DNA of 64,000 bases from Xanthomonas euvesicatoria pv. euvesicatoria (GCF_020880415.1 NZ_JAJIUJ010000075.1:1-64000); one strand, 5' to 3'; numbered from the stretch's first letter, positions 1-10,303 are shown. The notes: generated by a model not told the origin, from the letters alone. Numbers and translations are program-made.

Positions 1-57
1 GCCTCAGCGGGCAGGCTCAGTATCGAAATCAAGCAGCCCCAACAATTCTGCCGGGTG

Positions 58-75
58 GCATATACTCAAATATGC
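58..75. promoter_or_regulatory. Palindrome upstream of the LuxR-type gene
   Basis: A perfect 6-bp inverted repeat, GCATAT and ATATGC with a 6-nt spacer, lies 21 nt before the ATG at 97. Its place and symmetry would suit an operator or promoter element for the three-gene signalling operon. This is inference from position only; no ribosome-binding site or -10/-35 pair stands out. Confidence 0.3.
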
Positions 76-96
76 TGATCGGCCTAGAGCGAGCCT

Positions 97-804
97 ATGG
101 AAACTCCCACCAATGCTGGCGATTGGCGCCTAGCCTTGCGCCGCGAGGCCTCCGATAGCGCGCGTTGGCAGGCGCTGTGGGAAGCTGCCGTTGCACTGCG
201 CCAGGTGCACAGCCCCGAGCAGGCCTGCGATGCGGTCCTTGGCCGGGTGCTGCTGCTGCTGGGCCTGGAACACGGCGCAGTACTGGCGCAGCGCGGCCCG
301 CGCGCGCAAGTGTTGGCCAGCCGCGGCCGTGCATTGCCGCCCGGTGCCAGCGCCGCCGGCGACGGCCAGGAAGCGGCCTGGTTGATGCCACCGCGCCCGT
401 CCGACATCCGCGAAGCCAGGGTGCCGATCCACGCGCTGGGCACCACGCACGGCATGCTCTGCGTGGCCTGGAGCGAAGGCCGCCCGGCCCCCGGCAATGA
501 CGACGTGCAGGCGCTGCAGGCGTTCGCGCTGCTGCTGCCGGCGATGGTGGCGGAGCCGGCCAAACCGATTGCCACGCGGCGGCGCAAACCGCTGCAGGAC
601 GACCGTCTGGGCGCGCTGAGCAAGCGCGAAAAACAGGTGTTGTCGTTGCTTCCGCGCGGACTCACCAACGCGACCCTCGCAGCTGAACTGGGGATTTCTC
701 CCGGCACGGTGAAAGTGCACGTGGAGCGAATCCTGCAGAAACTTGAGGTAAAAGATCGCACCCAGGCCGCGGTGTACGCGGTCCAATCCGGACTTGCGCT
801 ATGA
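97..804 (+). CDS. LuxR-family transcriptional regulator
   Basis: Predicted DNA-binding regulator of 235 residues. The last 65 residues form a LuxR/FixJ-type helix-turn-helix: LSKREKQVLSLL opens the domain and AELGISPGTVKVHVERI carries the recognition helix. Residues of about 20-150 are moderately hydrophobic and alternate helix and strand like a GAF-type sensor, but I see no diagnostic motif there and no receiver aspartate pattern, so it is probably not itself a classical response regulator. The stop overlaps the start of the histidine kinase (ATGA at 801), so the two are translationally coupled and probably act in one pathway. The ligand and target genes are unknown. Confidence 0.85.
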   Translation: METPTNAGDWRLALRREASDSARWQALWEAAVALRQVHSPEQACDAVLGRVLLLLGLEHGAVLAQRGPRAQVLASRGRALPPGASAAGDGQEAAWLMPPRPSDIREARVPIHALGTTHGMLCVAWSEGRPAPGNDDVQALQAFALLLPAMVAEPAKPIATRRRKPLQDDRLGALSKREKQVLSLLPRGLTNATLAAELGISPGTVKVHVERILQKLEVKDRTQAAVYAVQSGLAL

Positions 805-2711
805 ATGCATTGGCGGTGCGTTGGAACGATTGGCCGATTACCCGCAAAAGCCTGGCGGTGGTCACCCTGCCGCTGCTGTTGCTGGCCGTTGCGTTGATGG
901 CGATCTACAGCGTGGAACGGCAGAACATCGCCGCCGAAAACGACGTGCGGCAGACCCTGGAAGTGCTCAGCGATCTGTATGAAGCGCACGCACTGTTGGC
1001 CGAAACCGCGGCCGGCGTGCGCGGATATCGGCTGGTGCGGCGCGATGAATTCCTGACCCCGTATCGCGATGCCGAGCCGCGGCTGCAGCGCGTGGCCGAC
1101 CGTCTTTCGCAACGCATCACCGATCCCAGCCAAGCGCGGCGCTTTGCGCGCATCAAGCCGCTTTTTGCGGAAAAAATGCAGGGTTGGCGCCGATTGCTGG
1201 CACCGGATCTGAGCCGCGAAGAAGAGATCCGGCAACTGTGGGATGGCAAGTACAAACTCGACATCCTGCGTGCGGAACTGCGCGAGTTGCGCAATTACGA
1301 AACCGCGCAGTTGCAGGTGCGTACCGCCAAGGCGCAAGGGCTGCGCCAGCGCAACCTCATCATCACCTTGAGCGCGGCGATGCTGGGCGGGCTGGGCGCG
1401 GTATTTGCGGTGGCATGGTTCGCCTCGGCATTGTCCGGGCGCCTGCGCACCCTGGCCGCCAACGCCGACCGGCTGGGCGAAGGCCTGCCGCTGGCACCGC
1501 AGCCGCGTGCCGGCGACGAACTGGGCCAGGTCGGCCAGCGTCTGGCGCAAGCCAGCGAATTGTTGGCCGCACGCGCAGCCGAAGCGCAACTGGCGCGGCG
1601 CGAGGCCGAAACCGCCAACCGCGCAAAAACCGAATTTCTCTCGCGCAGCAGCCATGAACTGCGGACTCCGCTCAATGCGATCCTGGGCTATGCGCAGGTG
1701 CTGGAAATGGATCTGCCCGAGCCGGGTCATCGGCGGCATCTGCAGCACATTCTGGGTGCCGGCAGGCACTTGCTCGGGTTGATCACCGAGCTGCTGGACA
1801 TCGCGCGTATCGAAGCCGATCAACTTGATCTGAGTCCGGAGCCGGTCTCGGTACGCGCGGCCGTGCACGAAGCCCTGGGACTGATCGCACCGGATGCCGA
1901 CAAGCATGGCATTGCGCTGCAACCGGCCTCCATCGACGGACCGTGGACGGTGCGCGCCGATGCGCAGCGGCTGCGCCAGGTGCTGCTCAATCTGCTGTCG
2001 AACGCGGTCAAGTTCAATCGTACTGGCGGGCAGGTGCAGGTGAGCGCGCAGGCCGATGGCGAACAGGTGCGTATTACGGTTGCCGACCAGGGCGCGGGGC
2101 TGACCCCGGCGCAGATCGACCGCCTGTTTACACCGTTCGAGCGCTTGGGCGCCGAGCGCTCTGCGGTGGAAGGCACCGGGCTGGGGTTGGCGCTGAGCAA
2201 GCGCTTGATCGAGGCGATGGGTGGACAGATCGGCGTGCACAGCAGCAGCGATGGCGCGCGGTTCTGGATTTCGCTGCCGCAGGGCGAGCATCGGCACAGT
2301 GAACCGGCGCGGCCGCTGGTACCGCCAAGCAGTGCCGGCAGCGGCGTGTGCCGGCTGTTGAGCATCGAAGACAATCCATCCAATCAGGCGTTGATCCGCA
2401 CGCTCACCGAGCGTCGCCCGCAGTGGCAGCTGCTCGAGGCGGCCAGCCTGGCGCAGGCGCGTGCGCTATTGCAGCACGGCGCGCCGGATCTGATCCTGCT
2501 GGACCTGCACCTAAGCGATGGCAACGGCGAAGAGCTGTTGCGCGAATTGCAGGCGCAGCCGGCGCTGGCGGCCATCCCGGTGGTGGTGATCAGTGCCGAT
2601 GCCACCACCGCCACACTGGCGCGCGTGGGCAATCAAGGCGTGCGCGCCTATCTGACCAAGCCGCTCGACGTGGCCGAATTCTTCACCGTAATCGATGGGT
2701 TGCTGGCATGA
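801..2711 (+). CDS. Hybrid sensor histidine kinase (CHASE3-HAMP-HisKA-HATPase-receiver)
   Basis: Inner-membrane sensor kinase of 636 residues. Transmembrane segments lie at about 17-37 and 185-210. The periplasmic loop between them is helical and fits a CHASE3 sensor. A HAMP linker follows, then the H-box SSHELRTPLN with phospho-acceptor His285. The ATPase domain shows an N-box (NLLSNAVKFN) and G-boxes (DQGAGL, GTGLGLALSKRL). The C-terminal receiver has acidic IEDN, acceptor Asp568 in LILLDLHL and Lys620 in LTKPLD. The gene overlaps both neighbours by 4 nt. Kinase, attached receiver and the downstream lone receiver form a plausible phosphorelay; the signal is unknown. Confidence 0.92.
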   Translation: MNALAVRWNDWPITRKSLAVVTLPLLLLAVALMAIYSVERQNIAAENDVRQTLEVLSDLYEAHALLAETAAGVRGYRLVRRDEFLTPYRDAEPRLQRVADRLSQRITDPSQARRFARIKPLFAEKMQGWRRLLAPDLSREEEIRQLWDGKYKLDILRAELRELRNYETAQLQVRTAKAQGLRQRNLIITLSAAMLGGLGAVFAVAWFASALSGRLRTLAANADRLGEGLPLAPQPRAGDELGQVGQRLAQASELLAARAAEAQLARREAETANRAKTEFLSRSSHELRTPLNAILGYAQVLEMDLPEPGHRRHLQHILGAGRHLLGLITELLDIARIEADQLDLSPEPVSVRAAVHEALGLIAPDADKHGIALQPASIDGPWTVRADAQRLRQVLLNLLSNAVKFNRTGGQVQVSAQADGEQVRITVADQGAGLTPAQIDRLFTPFERLGAERSAVEGTGLGLALSKRLIEAMGGQIGVHSSSDGARFWISLPQGEHRHSEPARPLVPPSSAGSGVCRLLSIEDNPSNQALIRTLTERRPQWQLLEAASLAQARALLQHGAPDLILLDLHLSDGNGEELLRELQAQPALAAIPVVVISADATTATLARVGNQGVRAYLTKPLDVAEFFTVIDGLLA

Positions 2712-3172
2712 CACGCGACGAAATTCTCGGTTCCCGCATCCTCATCGTCGACGACGAGCCGGCCAACGTGCGGTTGCTCGAAGACTTGCTGCAACGCGAA
2801 GGTTTCCAGCAAGTGATCGCCACCACCGATCCGCTACGGGTCATGGGCCTGGTCTCGGCATTTGCCCCGGACCTGATCCTGCTGGATCTGAAGATGCCCG
2901 AGTTGGACGGCTACGCGCTGCTGGAACAGCTGGCGCGGCTGTCAGACCCTGGCCAGTTTCTGCCGGTGATCGTGCTCACCGCCGACCCCAGCCGCAGCGC
3001 GCGCCACCGCGCCCTGGGCCTGGGCGCCAAGGACTTTTTGACCAAGCCGCTGGATACCTTCGAAGTCGCACTGCGGGTCTGGAACGTGGCCGAAACCACC
3101 GTGTTGTTCAAGCGTCTGCGCGCATTGGCCGCGCCGGATGCAGCGCCGCCGGGGTGGCGTCAGCAGGAATGA
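2708..3172 (+). CDS. Single-domain response regulator
   Basis: A 154-residue CheY-like receiver. The acidic pair Asp15-Asp16 is in ILIVDDEPAN, the acceptor is Asp60 in LILLDLKMPELDG, and the conserved Lys113 is in FLTKPLD. About 30 residues follow the receiver without a recognisable output domain, so it probably signals by protein contact or relays phosphate. The ATG at 2708 overlaps the kinase stop (ATGA) and starts right before the receiver; the frame stays open further upstream, but that part overlaps the kinase. The likely partner is the hybrid kinase immediately upstream. Confidence 0.9.
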   Translation: MTRDEILGSRILIVDDEPANVRLLEDLLQREGFQQVIATTDPLRVMGLVSAFAPDLILLDLKMPELDGYALLEQLARLSDPGQFLPVIVLTADPSRSARHRALGLGAKDFLTKPLDTFEVALRVWNVAETTVLFKRLRALAAPDAAPPGWRQQE

Positions 3173-3183
3173 CGCGCATACAT

Positions 3184-3254
3184 CGTAGGAGCGCACCTGG
3201 GCGCGACGTGGCGTTTATCGGCAGAGCCTCGTCGCGCCCGGGTGCGCTCCTACG
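3184..3254. repeat. REP-like inverted repeat (GTAGGAGCGCACC type)
   Basis: Two 25-bp arms (3184-3208 and 3230-3254) match as an inverted repeat at 24 of 25 positions around a 21-nt loop. The arms begin CGTAGGAGCGCACC and end GGTGCGCTCCTACG. It lies between two convergent genes and could form a large hairpin that ends transcription from both sides. A diverged relative occurs at 54540-54633, so this is a dispersed palindromic element rather than a private terminator. Confidence 0.8.
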
Positions 3255-3266
3255 ACTGGCGCTGCG

Positions 3267-3497
3267 CTACAGCGCCCGCGTGACCTGCCCGCACAAGCCG
3301 ATCTCCGCCAGCACCGCCTGGGCCTGAGTCAAATGCATATCTGCCACGCAGACCTGCAGCACGCCGAAGGCGGGCAGCTCGCCGGCACCGCCCAGCAGCG
3401 ATTCACCGAAGACAAACGCGGTGATGCCGGCATCTTCCAGCGCGTGCTTGGCCAGATGCGCATCGATGAGGTGACTGGCGCGGTAGGCGATCTGCAT
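3267..3497 (-). CDS. DUF2007-type small protein
   Basis: A 76-residue protein starting MQIAYRASHLIDAHLAKHAL. The pattern of an early helix, AGI-AFVFGE, a G/A-rich loop and V-VAD-DL-AQAVL matches the DUF2007 (putative prokaryotic signal transducing protein) fold, where two or three strands flank helices. No catalytic motif is visible. The start lies 1 nt beyond the stop of the upstream glutathione transferase, so the two genes are one transcription unit. The cellular role of the family is not established. Confidence 0.75.
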   Translation of the reverse strand: MQIAYRASHLIDAHLAKHALEDAGITAFVFGESLLGGAGELPAFGVLQVCVADMHLTQAQAVLAEIGLCGQVTRAL

Positions 3498-3498
3498 C

Positions 3499-4140
3499 TC
3501 AGCTGCGCTCTGCACGTTCGCGCTGCGCGCCATTGCGCCAGTCGCGTAGCGCCGGCAATGCATCCAGCGCCGCCACATAATCTCCGGCCGCTTCAAACAG
3601 CGGCACGCCGTAGCTGGAAAAACGCAGCGCCACCGGCGCATACATCGCATCGACAATGCCGAACTGCCCGCACAGGAACTGCCCGGCATGGCCGTGCTCG
3701 GCGCGCAGGCTGGCCCACAGCGCCTGGATGCGCGTGATGTCGCGCTCGGCCGCGGCATCCCACTGGGCAGGGCCCGGCGCGCGGGCCAGATTCATCGGCA
3801 ATTGGCTGCGCAAGGCCGCAAAGCCTGAATGCATCTCTGCCGCGGCCGCGCGCGCCTGTGCACGCACGGCCAGGTCGGTCGGCCAGCCGCGGCCGTCCAA
3901 CCAGCGCTCGTTGATGTATTCGCAGATCGCCAGCGAATCCCACACATGCAGGGCGTCGTCCCATAGCACCGGCACCTGGCGGGTCGGCGAATACCCGGCA
4001 ATGCGCGCCTGGAATTCGGGCGTCGCCAGCGGCAGCGCGACTTCCTCGAACGGCACCCTGAAGTGTCGCAACAGCAGCCACGGCCGCAACGACCAGGAAG
4101 ACAAGGTCTTGTCGCCGATCACCAGACGGGGCAGTGGCAT
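3499..4140 (-). CDS. Glutathione S-transferase family protein
   Basis: Soluble 213-residue protein. The N-terminal thioredoxin-like half begins RLVIGDKTLSSWSLRPWLLL, with a serine in the usual position for activating glutathione, then the cis-proline motif QVPVLWDDALHVWDSLAICE (residues about 55-75). The C-terminal half is all-helical as in zeta/MaiA-like and YfcF-like transferases. The frame is open upstream to 4413, but the ATG at 4140 places the first beta strand at the N-terminus, as is normal. It probably conjugates or isomerises small electrophiles; the substrate cannot be read from sequence. Confidence 0.85.
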   Translation of the reverse strand: MPLPRLVIGDKTLSSWSLRPWLLLRHFRVPFEEVALPLATPEFQARIAGYSPTRQVPVLWDDALHVWDSLAICEYINERWLDGRGWPTDLAVRAQARAAAAEMHSGFAALRSQLPMNLARAPGPAQWDAAAERDITRIQALWASLRAEHGHAGQFLCGQFGIVDAMYAPVALRFSSYGVPLFEAAGDYVAALDALPALRDWRNGAQRERAERS

Positions 4141-4556
4141 GGGCAGGAGCGCTCCAACGGGGTCGGCGCAGCGTACGCGTCGCGGCCGATACCCGCCAGC
4201 CATGCCCGGTCGCAGGCACGCCTGGTCCTGCAGCACGCGCGCAAGGCAGCGCGTGCGGGCCAACAACGTGAAAAGGCCAAGCGCGAGGTGAGAGCGGGCC
4301 TTGCGCCGTGGTTGCTGCGCAACGGGCACGCCGACCGCGCCTGCTCGCCAGATCCGTCGGCGCCGCCTGGCGTGCCGTGGGTTGCATCGTGAAACCGGCG
4401 ACGACAGATCCACGCATCGCCGGCACGGCCTGCAGGGGCTATCCGGGACCCAACCCCGCGCAAACCAACGCCCGGAAGCCGCCCCGCCGCGCCGCGCGCC
4501 TACCCCTAATCGGTGCCACCGCCTAAACTTGCGGTTTACCCATTGCTGATGCGCGC
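4141..4556. other. Divergent intergenic region (GST / glnS)
   Basis: About 416 nt between the divergent GST and glnS genes. Open frames here have no recognisable protein features. It must contain both promoters, but I cannot point to convincing -10/-35 elements or a ribosome-binding site before the glnS ATG. Confidence 0.4.
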
Positions 4557-6296
<1,740 letters not shown>

Positions 6297-6679
6297 CCAC
6301 GCAGGACAGACAGCGGCGCTCTTGCAAGGCGGGCGTCGCTGCTCCCTAGGTTGGGCGGCGGCTGCACGGCTGCAGAGGCCGCACCTGCGTCGTCACGCAC
6401 CCTTTCGGCCGCAACGCCGATGCGCAGCAAGCGGCTGCCACGCCGTGGACCGCTTCAGGCCATCACGATCGTGGCGGTGGCGCATGCGCTGCGATGGCAT
6501 CCCATTGATTTGCGCAGCGCCATCGCACGCACGCGGCGCCATGCGTGTGACCGACGACATCACAGAAGCTGGAACAGCGCACTGATGCAGCGTGCGGCGT
6601 TGCATCCGTCTGCAGGGCCCGCCTTGATCAACGCCCTGCCGCACGGCACGCTGCAATGCATGCCCTGAGGAACAGCACG
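6297..6679. other. Intergenic region after glnS
   Basis: About 383 nt. I see no protein-like open frame, strong hairpin or known element. A GAGG just before 6680 serves as the ribosome-binding site of the following gene. Confidence 0.35.
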
Positions 6680-7609
6680 ATGCGTGAACGCTTGATGGTG
6701 GGTGTCGCCTGCGGAATCGGTGCGGGCGCGCTGTGGGGGCTGGTGTTTCTGGCGCCGCAATTGCTGGGCGCTTTTACGCCGCTGCAATTGGCGGTGGCGC
6801 GGTATCTCTCGTATGGCGCCGTGGCGACCTTGCTGCTGGCGCCACGCGCGCGGCAGACCGCTGCCCGGCTGGGCGCTGCCGAATGGTGGGCGTTGGTGCG
6901 CTTGAGCCTGATGGGAAACCTGATGTATTACGTGCTGCTTGGCAGCGCCGTGCAGTGGGCAGGCAGCGCGGCAACGGCGTTGATCATCGGGCTGTTGCCG
7001 GTGGTGGTCACCGTGATCGGGACGCGTGCCGCCGGTGCGGTGCAATTGCGACGTCTGGCCGCGCCCTGCGTTTTGTGCGTGATCGGCGTGACATTGGTGG
7101 CAGTGGATACCGTGCAGGACGACTCCGGCCAGCAGGCAAGCGATCGCCTGACCCGGATCGCCGGCCTGCTGTGCGCGGCGGGTGCGCTGGTGTCGTGGTC
7201 GGCCTATTCGATCGCAAATGCACGCTGGTTGCTGCGGCGCCCGGATCTGTCCGGCGGCGACTGGTCGCTGCTGACCGGCGTGGTCACCGGCGCACTGGCG
7301 TTGTTGCTGGCGCCGGCGGCCCTGATCGGCAGTGCCGCGCATGCACCGCTCGAGTGGGCCAGTTTCTGGGGCGTGTCGCTGTTGCTGGGCATCCTGGCCT
7401 CGATCATCGGCAATGCGCTGTGGAATCGTGCCAGCCGCGTGCTACCGCTGACCCTGGTCGGGCAGATGATCGTATTCGAGACGGTGTTTGCGCTGCTGTA
7501 CGGCTTCGCCTGGGAAATGCGCCTGCCCACGCCATTGGAGCTGGCCGCCATCGCCTGCCTGCTGGTCGGCGTGCTGTGGTGCGCAGCACTGCATGCGGAA
7601 GCGAAATGA
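6680..7609 (+). CDS. EamA/DMT-family transporter
   Basis: Integral inner-membrane protein of 309 residues with about ten hydrophobic segments and the two-fold EamA repeat. The first repeat begins with GIGAGALWGLVFLAPQLLG and the second after about residue 160. Members of the drug/metabolite superfamily export amino acids, metabolites or toxic compounds; the substrate here is unknown. The ATG at 6680 follows a GAGGAAC ribosome-binding site; a start 24 nt upstream is possible but has none. It has no operon partner. Confidence 0.88.
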   Translation: MRERLMVGVACGIGAGALWGLVFLAPQLLGAFTPLQLAVARYLSYGAVATLLLAPRARQTAARLGAAEWWALVRLSLMGNLMYYVLLGSAVQWAGSAATALIIGLLPVVVTVIGTRAAGAVQLRRLAAPCVLCVIGVTLVAVDTVQDDSGQQASDRLTRIAGLLCAAGALVSWSAYSIANARWLLRRPDLSGGDWSLLTGVVTGALALLLAPAALIGSAAHAPLEWASFWGVSLLLGILASIIGNALWNRASRVLPLTLVGQMIVFETVFALLYGFAWEMRLPTPLELAAIACLLVGVLWCAALHAEAK

Positions 7610-7670
7610 CCCCGGTACCTGATGCACGCAGCGGCCTAGATTGCAGGCTGTATCAGCCAGCGATGCCGCC

Positions 7671-7922
7671 ATGTGCCTCCCGCGACCATGCTTACGCCCA
7701 CCTGCAAATACCTTGCGCGGCGCGGTGTTTTCGCTGTCGATCGGCCTGGCGGCCTGCTCGCCGCAGCCGCCCGTCTCCAACGCGGCGACTCCGGCCGAGG
7801 TGTTCTGTACGCTGCTTCCGGGTCGGCCGGATGACGATCTGCCCAGCGATCGCCGCGACGAAAGCATGCAGCAACTGGACCTTGCCACGCGCTGCCACCG
7901 GTCACTGCGCAGACGGCGTTGA
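7671..7922 (+). CDS. Possible small lipoprotein, perhaps degenerate
   Basis: An 83-residue frame containing a lipobox-like run FSLSIGLAACSPQPP. The N-terminus is odd for a signal peptide (cysteine and proline rich). A neighbouring frame starting at the ATG near 7688 gives a more usual basic N-terminus, which suggests a possible frameshift around 7715-7725. The arginine-rich C-terminus also looks out of frame. No family is recognised. It may be a decayed lipoprotein gene or a chance frame. Confidence 0.3.
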   Translation: MCLPRPCLRPPANTLRGAVFSLSIGLAACSPQPPVSNAATPAEVFCTLLPGRPDDDLPSDRRDESMQQLDLATRCHRSLRRRR

Positions 7923-8239
7923 CTTCACCAAGAGCAGCTGACAACACCTAGCGGGCAGTCGTCAGGCGGATACGACGGCGCGGAGCAACCGGAGTGGACG
8001 CGTGGTACATGCCGATTCCGGGCAGCGGCCGCGCCCGCCCGGCGGCTGCACAGTCGTTTCGTTAGCTGCTCCAAGGCTGCAGGCGTGTTTCGGTCACACG
8101 CGACGCCGTCGCCAGCGTCATCAGCCACAACGCGCGCACGATCTGGATTGCGGAATTTTCTAGCTGATCCTGCGCGTGCCACATTCCGCGCACCCGGGGC
8201 TTACCATGGCCGCTCACCTATCCTGATCGGAGCGGCCGC
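7923..8239. other. Intergenic region holding interspersed repeat copy 1
   Basis: About 317 nt before the cysteine-rich lipoprotein gene. Most of it is the repeat at 7951-8080; the rest shows no gene. Confidence 0.4.
7951..8080. repeat. Interspersed repeat, copy 1
   Basis: About 130 nt resembling 27758-27890 in the same orientation. Shared blocks are GCGGGCAGTCG at the start, GACGGCGC, then CGTGGT-CA-GCCGATTCCGGGC and a CTCGTT/AGTCGTT block before AGCTGC. By eye the second half matches at roughly three of four positions. It is non-coding in both places. The family and function are unknown. Confidence 0.6.
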
Positions 8240-8656
8240 ATGTCCCGTCTTTTGTCCCGGTGTCTGAGCACGCTGTTGCTGCTGGCCTGTCTTGGGTCGA
8301 TTGGCTGCGTGGCCGCACCACCGACCGATACCGCCACGCCACCTCCGGCGACCGGCTCGACACGCGGCCCGGCAGCCGGCAAAGCGGTGGTCGTCACCAC
8401 CACTTGCCGCACCGATGCCGATTGCACGGTGAAGAACGTCGGCAACTGTTGCGGTGCGTTTCCGGCCTGCGTCAACGTCAACAGCGCCACCGACCCCAAC
8501 GGCGTACTGGCGCAATGCCAGGCTGGCGGCATGATGAGCGTGTGCGGCTTCCGCGAGATCAGCGCCTGCCAGTGCGTGGCCGGTCAATGTGCCGCAAAGG
8601 ACGCGCAGGCCGATACACTGCGCCCCGCCACTCCCCCTACAGAAACGGTCCACTGA
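8240..8656 (+). CDS. Cysteine-rich lipoprotein
   Basis: Predicted lipoprotein of 138 residues. The signal peptide has a basic start (MSRLLSR), a leucine-rich core and the lipobox GSIGC with acylated Cys23. After a Pro/Thr-rich linker comes a domain with many cysteines (TTCRTDADC, NCCGAFPAC, ACQCVAGQC), consistent with several disulfides in the periplasm or on the outer membrane. No known family is recognised. The stop overlaps the ATG of the deaminase gene by one base (TGATG), so the two are translated together although one is exported and the other cytoplasmic. Confidence 0.75.
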   Translation: MSRLLSRCLSTLLLLACLGSIGCVAAPPTDTATPPPATGSTRGPAAGKAVVVTTTCRTDADCTVKNVGNCCGAFPACVNVNSATDPNGVLAQCQAGGMMSVCGFREISACQCVAGQCAAKDAQADTLRPATPPTETVH

Positions 8657-9216
8657 TGCTTTACGCGCACATCCACCTCACCCTGCCCGACTGGATCCAC
8701 GCGCATGTCGACGACAGCCGCGCCTATCCCAGCGATGAGGACAAGGTGGCCCTGGCGATCGAGCTGTCGCGGATGAATGTGCGCGAACGCAGCGGCGGCC
8801 CGTTCGGCGCGGTGGTGTTCGGCCCGGACCATCGCATCATCGCCGCCGCAGTGAACCGCGTGGTGCCGCAGACCACCTCGCTGGCGCATGCCGAAAACAT
8901 GGCCTACATGCTGGCGCAACAGCGCCTGCAGACGCCACGCTTGAACGATGTGCTGTCGCCGGTGGCGCTGGCCACCTCCGCGCAGCCGTGCTGCCAGTGC
9001 TACGGCGCGACCGTATGGGCCGGCATCGACCGCCTGCTGATCGGCGCGCGCGCCGACGACGTGATGGCGCTGACGCAATTCGACGAAGGCCCGTTGCCGG
9101 CCGACTGGGTGGGTGAACTGAGCCGCCGCGGCATCGAGGTGGTGCGCGACGTACTGCGCGACCAGGCGTGTGCAGTGCTGCGCAACTATGGCGAGGGCGG
9201 CGGTGACCATTACTGA
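8656..9216 (+). CDS. Nucleoside/guanine deaminase family protein
   Basis: A 186-residue cytidine-deaminase-fold enzyme. The zinc site is visible: LAHAEN supplies the His ligand and catalytic Glu, and SAQPCCQCYGA supplies the two Cys ligands (PCxxC-type spacing PCCQC). GGPFGAVVF upstream is the usual substrate-loop strand. The fold hydrolytically deaminates bases or nucleosides; guanine deaminase and tRNA adenosine deaminase are the closest styles, but the long N-terminal region before GGPFGA (about 45 residues) argues against TadA. It starts inside the stop of the lipoprotein gene. Confidence 0.8.
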   Translation: MLYAHIHLTLPDWIHAHVDDSRAYPSDEDKVALAIELSRMNVRERSGGPFGAVVFGPDHRIIAAAVNRVVPQTTSLAHAENMAYMLAQQRLQTPRLNDVLSPVALATSAQPCCQCYGATVWAGIDRLLIGARADDVMALTQFDEGPLPADWVGELSRRGIEVVRDVLRDQACAVLRNYGEGGGDHY

Positions 9217-9255
9217 TGTCGCCGGCGCAGCGGGCGCCCTCCTGCAGGTGCAGCG

Positions 9256-10299
9256 ATGAGCGGCCTGGTGTGTTATTGCCGGCAGGGTTTCGAACCTGAG
9301 CTGGCCGCAGAACTGAGCGCGCGCGCTGCATTCGTCGGTATCGCCGGGTATGCGCGCACCCAACGCAACGACGGCTATGTGCTGTTCGTCTGCGACGAGG
9401 CTGCGCAACTTGCAGCAAAACTGCAGTGGCGCGAGTTGATCTTCGCCCGGCAAAAGCTGGTGGTGATTGCCGAGCTGAAAGGTATCGATCCCAAGGACCG
9501 CATCACGCCGATCCTGGCCGCGTTGGACGGGCACCAGCGGTTTGGCGATCTGTGGGTGGAACACCCGGATTCGGACGCCGGCAAGCCGCTTGCAGGCCTG
9601 GCGCGCAGCTTCGGCAATGCACTGCGACCGGCCCTGCGTAAGGCCGGCCTGCTCACCGACAAGCCGCAGCTGCGCCAACCGCGGTTGCACGTCTGTTTTC
9701 TCGACGGCGACCACGCCGTGCTGGCGGTGGCCGACAACGCCGACAGCGCGCCGTGGCCGCTGGGCATTCCACGCCTGAAATTGCTGCCGGAAGCGCCTTC
9801 GCGCTCTGCCCTCAAGCTCGACGAGGCCCTGCTGACGCTGCTCACGCCCGAAGAACGCGACGCACTGGTCAAGCCGGGCATGCGCGCGGCCGATCTGGGC
9901 GCTGCGCCCGGCGGCTGGACCTGGGTACTGACGCGGCAGCACGTGCACGTCACCAGCGTGGACAACGGCCCGCTGCGCGAGCATGTGCTGGAGACCGGGC
10001 TGGTGGAGCACCTGCGCGCCGACGGCTTCCACTGGAAGCCCGCGCAGCCGCTGGACTGGATGGTCTGCGACATGGTCGAGCAACCGCGCCGCGTGGCCGA
10101 ACGCATGGCCACCTGGGTGCGCGAAGGCTGGTGCCGCAACACCATCTTCAACCTCAAGCTGCCGATGAAAAAGCGCTGGGACGAGACCCGCCTGTGCCTG
10201 GACCTGTTCGAGCAACAGGCAGAAAAATCATTGATCGTGCGCGCCAAGCAGCTGTATCACGATCGCGAGGAGATCACGGTACTGGCGATGCGGGAGTGA
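9256..10299 (+). CDS. rlmM: 23S rRNA (cytidine-2'-O)-methyltransferase RlmM
   Basis: A 347-residue SAM-dependent enzyme that methylates the ribose of C2498 in 23S rRNA. The N-terminal THUMP-like half (FEPELAAELSARA) precedes the Rossmann methyltransferase domain. The SAM motif is AADLGAAPGGWTWVL near residue 220, followed by the catalytic K-D-K-type residues in WMVCDMVEQP and NLKLPMKKRW. Length and layout match RlmM (YgdE). It is a single gene 39 nt after the deaminase. Confidence 0.93.
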   Translation: MSGLVCYCRQGFEPELAAELSARAAFVGIAGYARTQRNDGYVLFVCDEAAQLAAKLQWRELIFARQKLVVIAELKGIDPKDRITPILAALDGHQRFGDLWVEHPDSDAGKPLAGLARSFGNALRPALRKAGLLTDKPQLRQPRLHVCFLDGDHAVLAVADNADSAPWPLGIPRLKLLPEAPSRSALKLDEALLTLLTPEERDALVKPGMRAADLGAAPGGWTWVLTRQHVHVTSVDNGPLREHVLETGLVEHLRADGFHWKPAQPLDWMVCDMVEQPRRVAERMATWVREGWCRNTIFNLKLPMKKRWDETRLCLDLFEQQAEKSLIVRAKQLYHDREEITVLAMRE

Positions 10300-10303
10300 G
10301 GCT

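Noticed and set aside
84..2297. 737-codon open frame antisense to the LuxR and kinase genes
   Set aside because: Same composition artefact; the plus-strand genes carry complete, motif-bearing domains.
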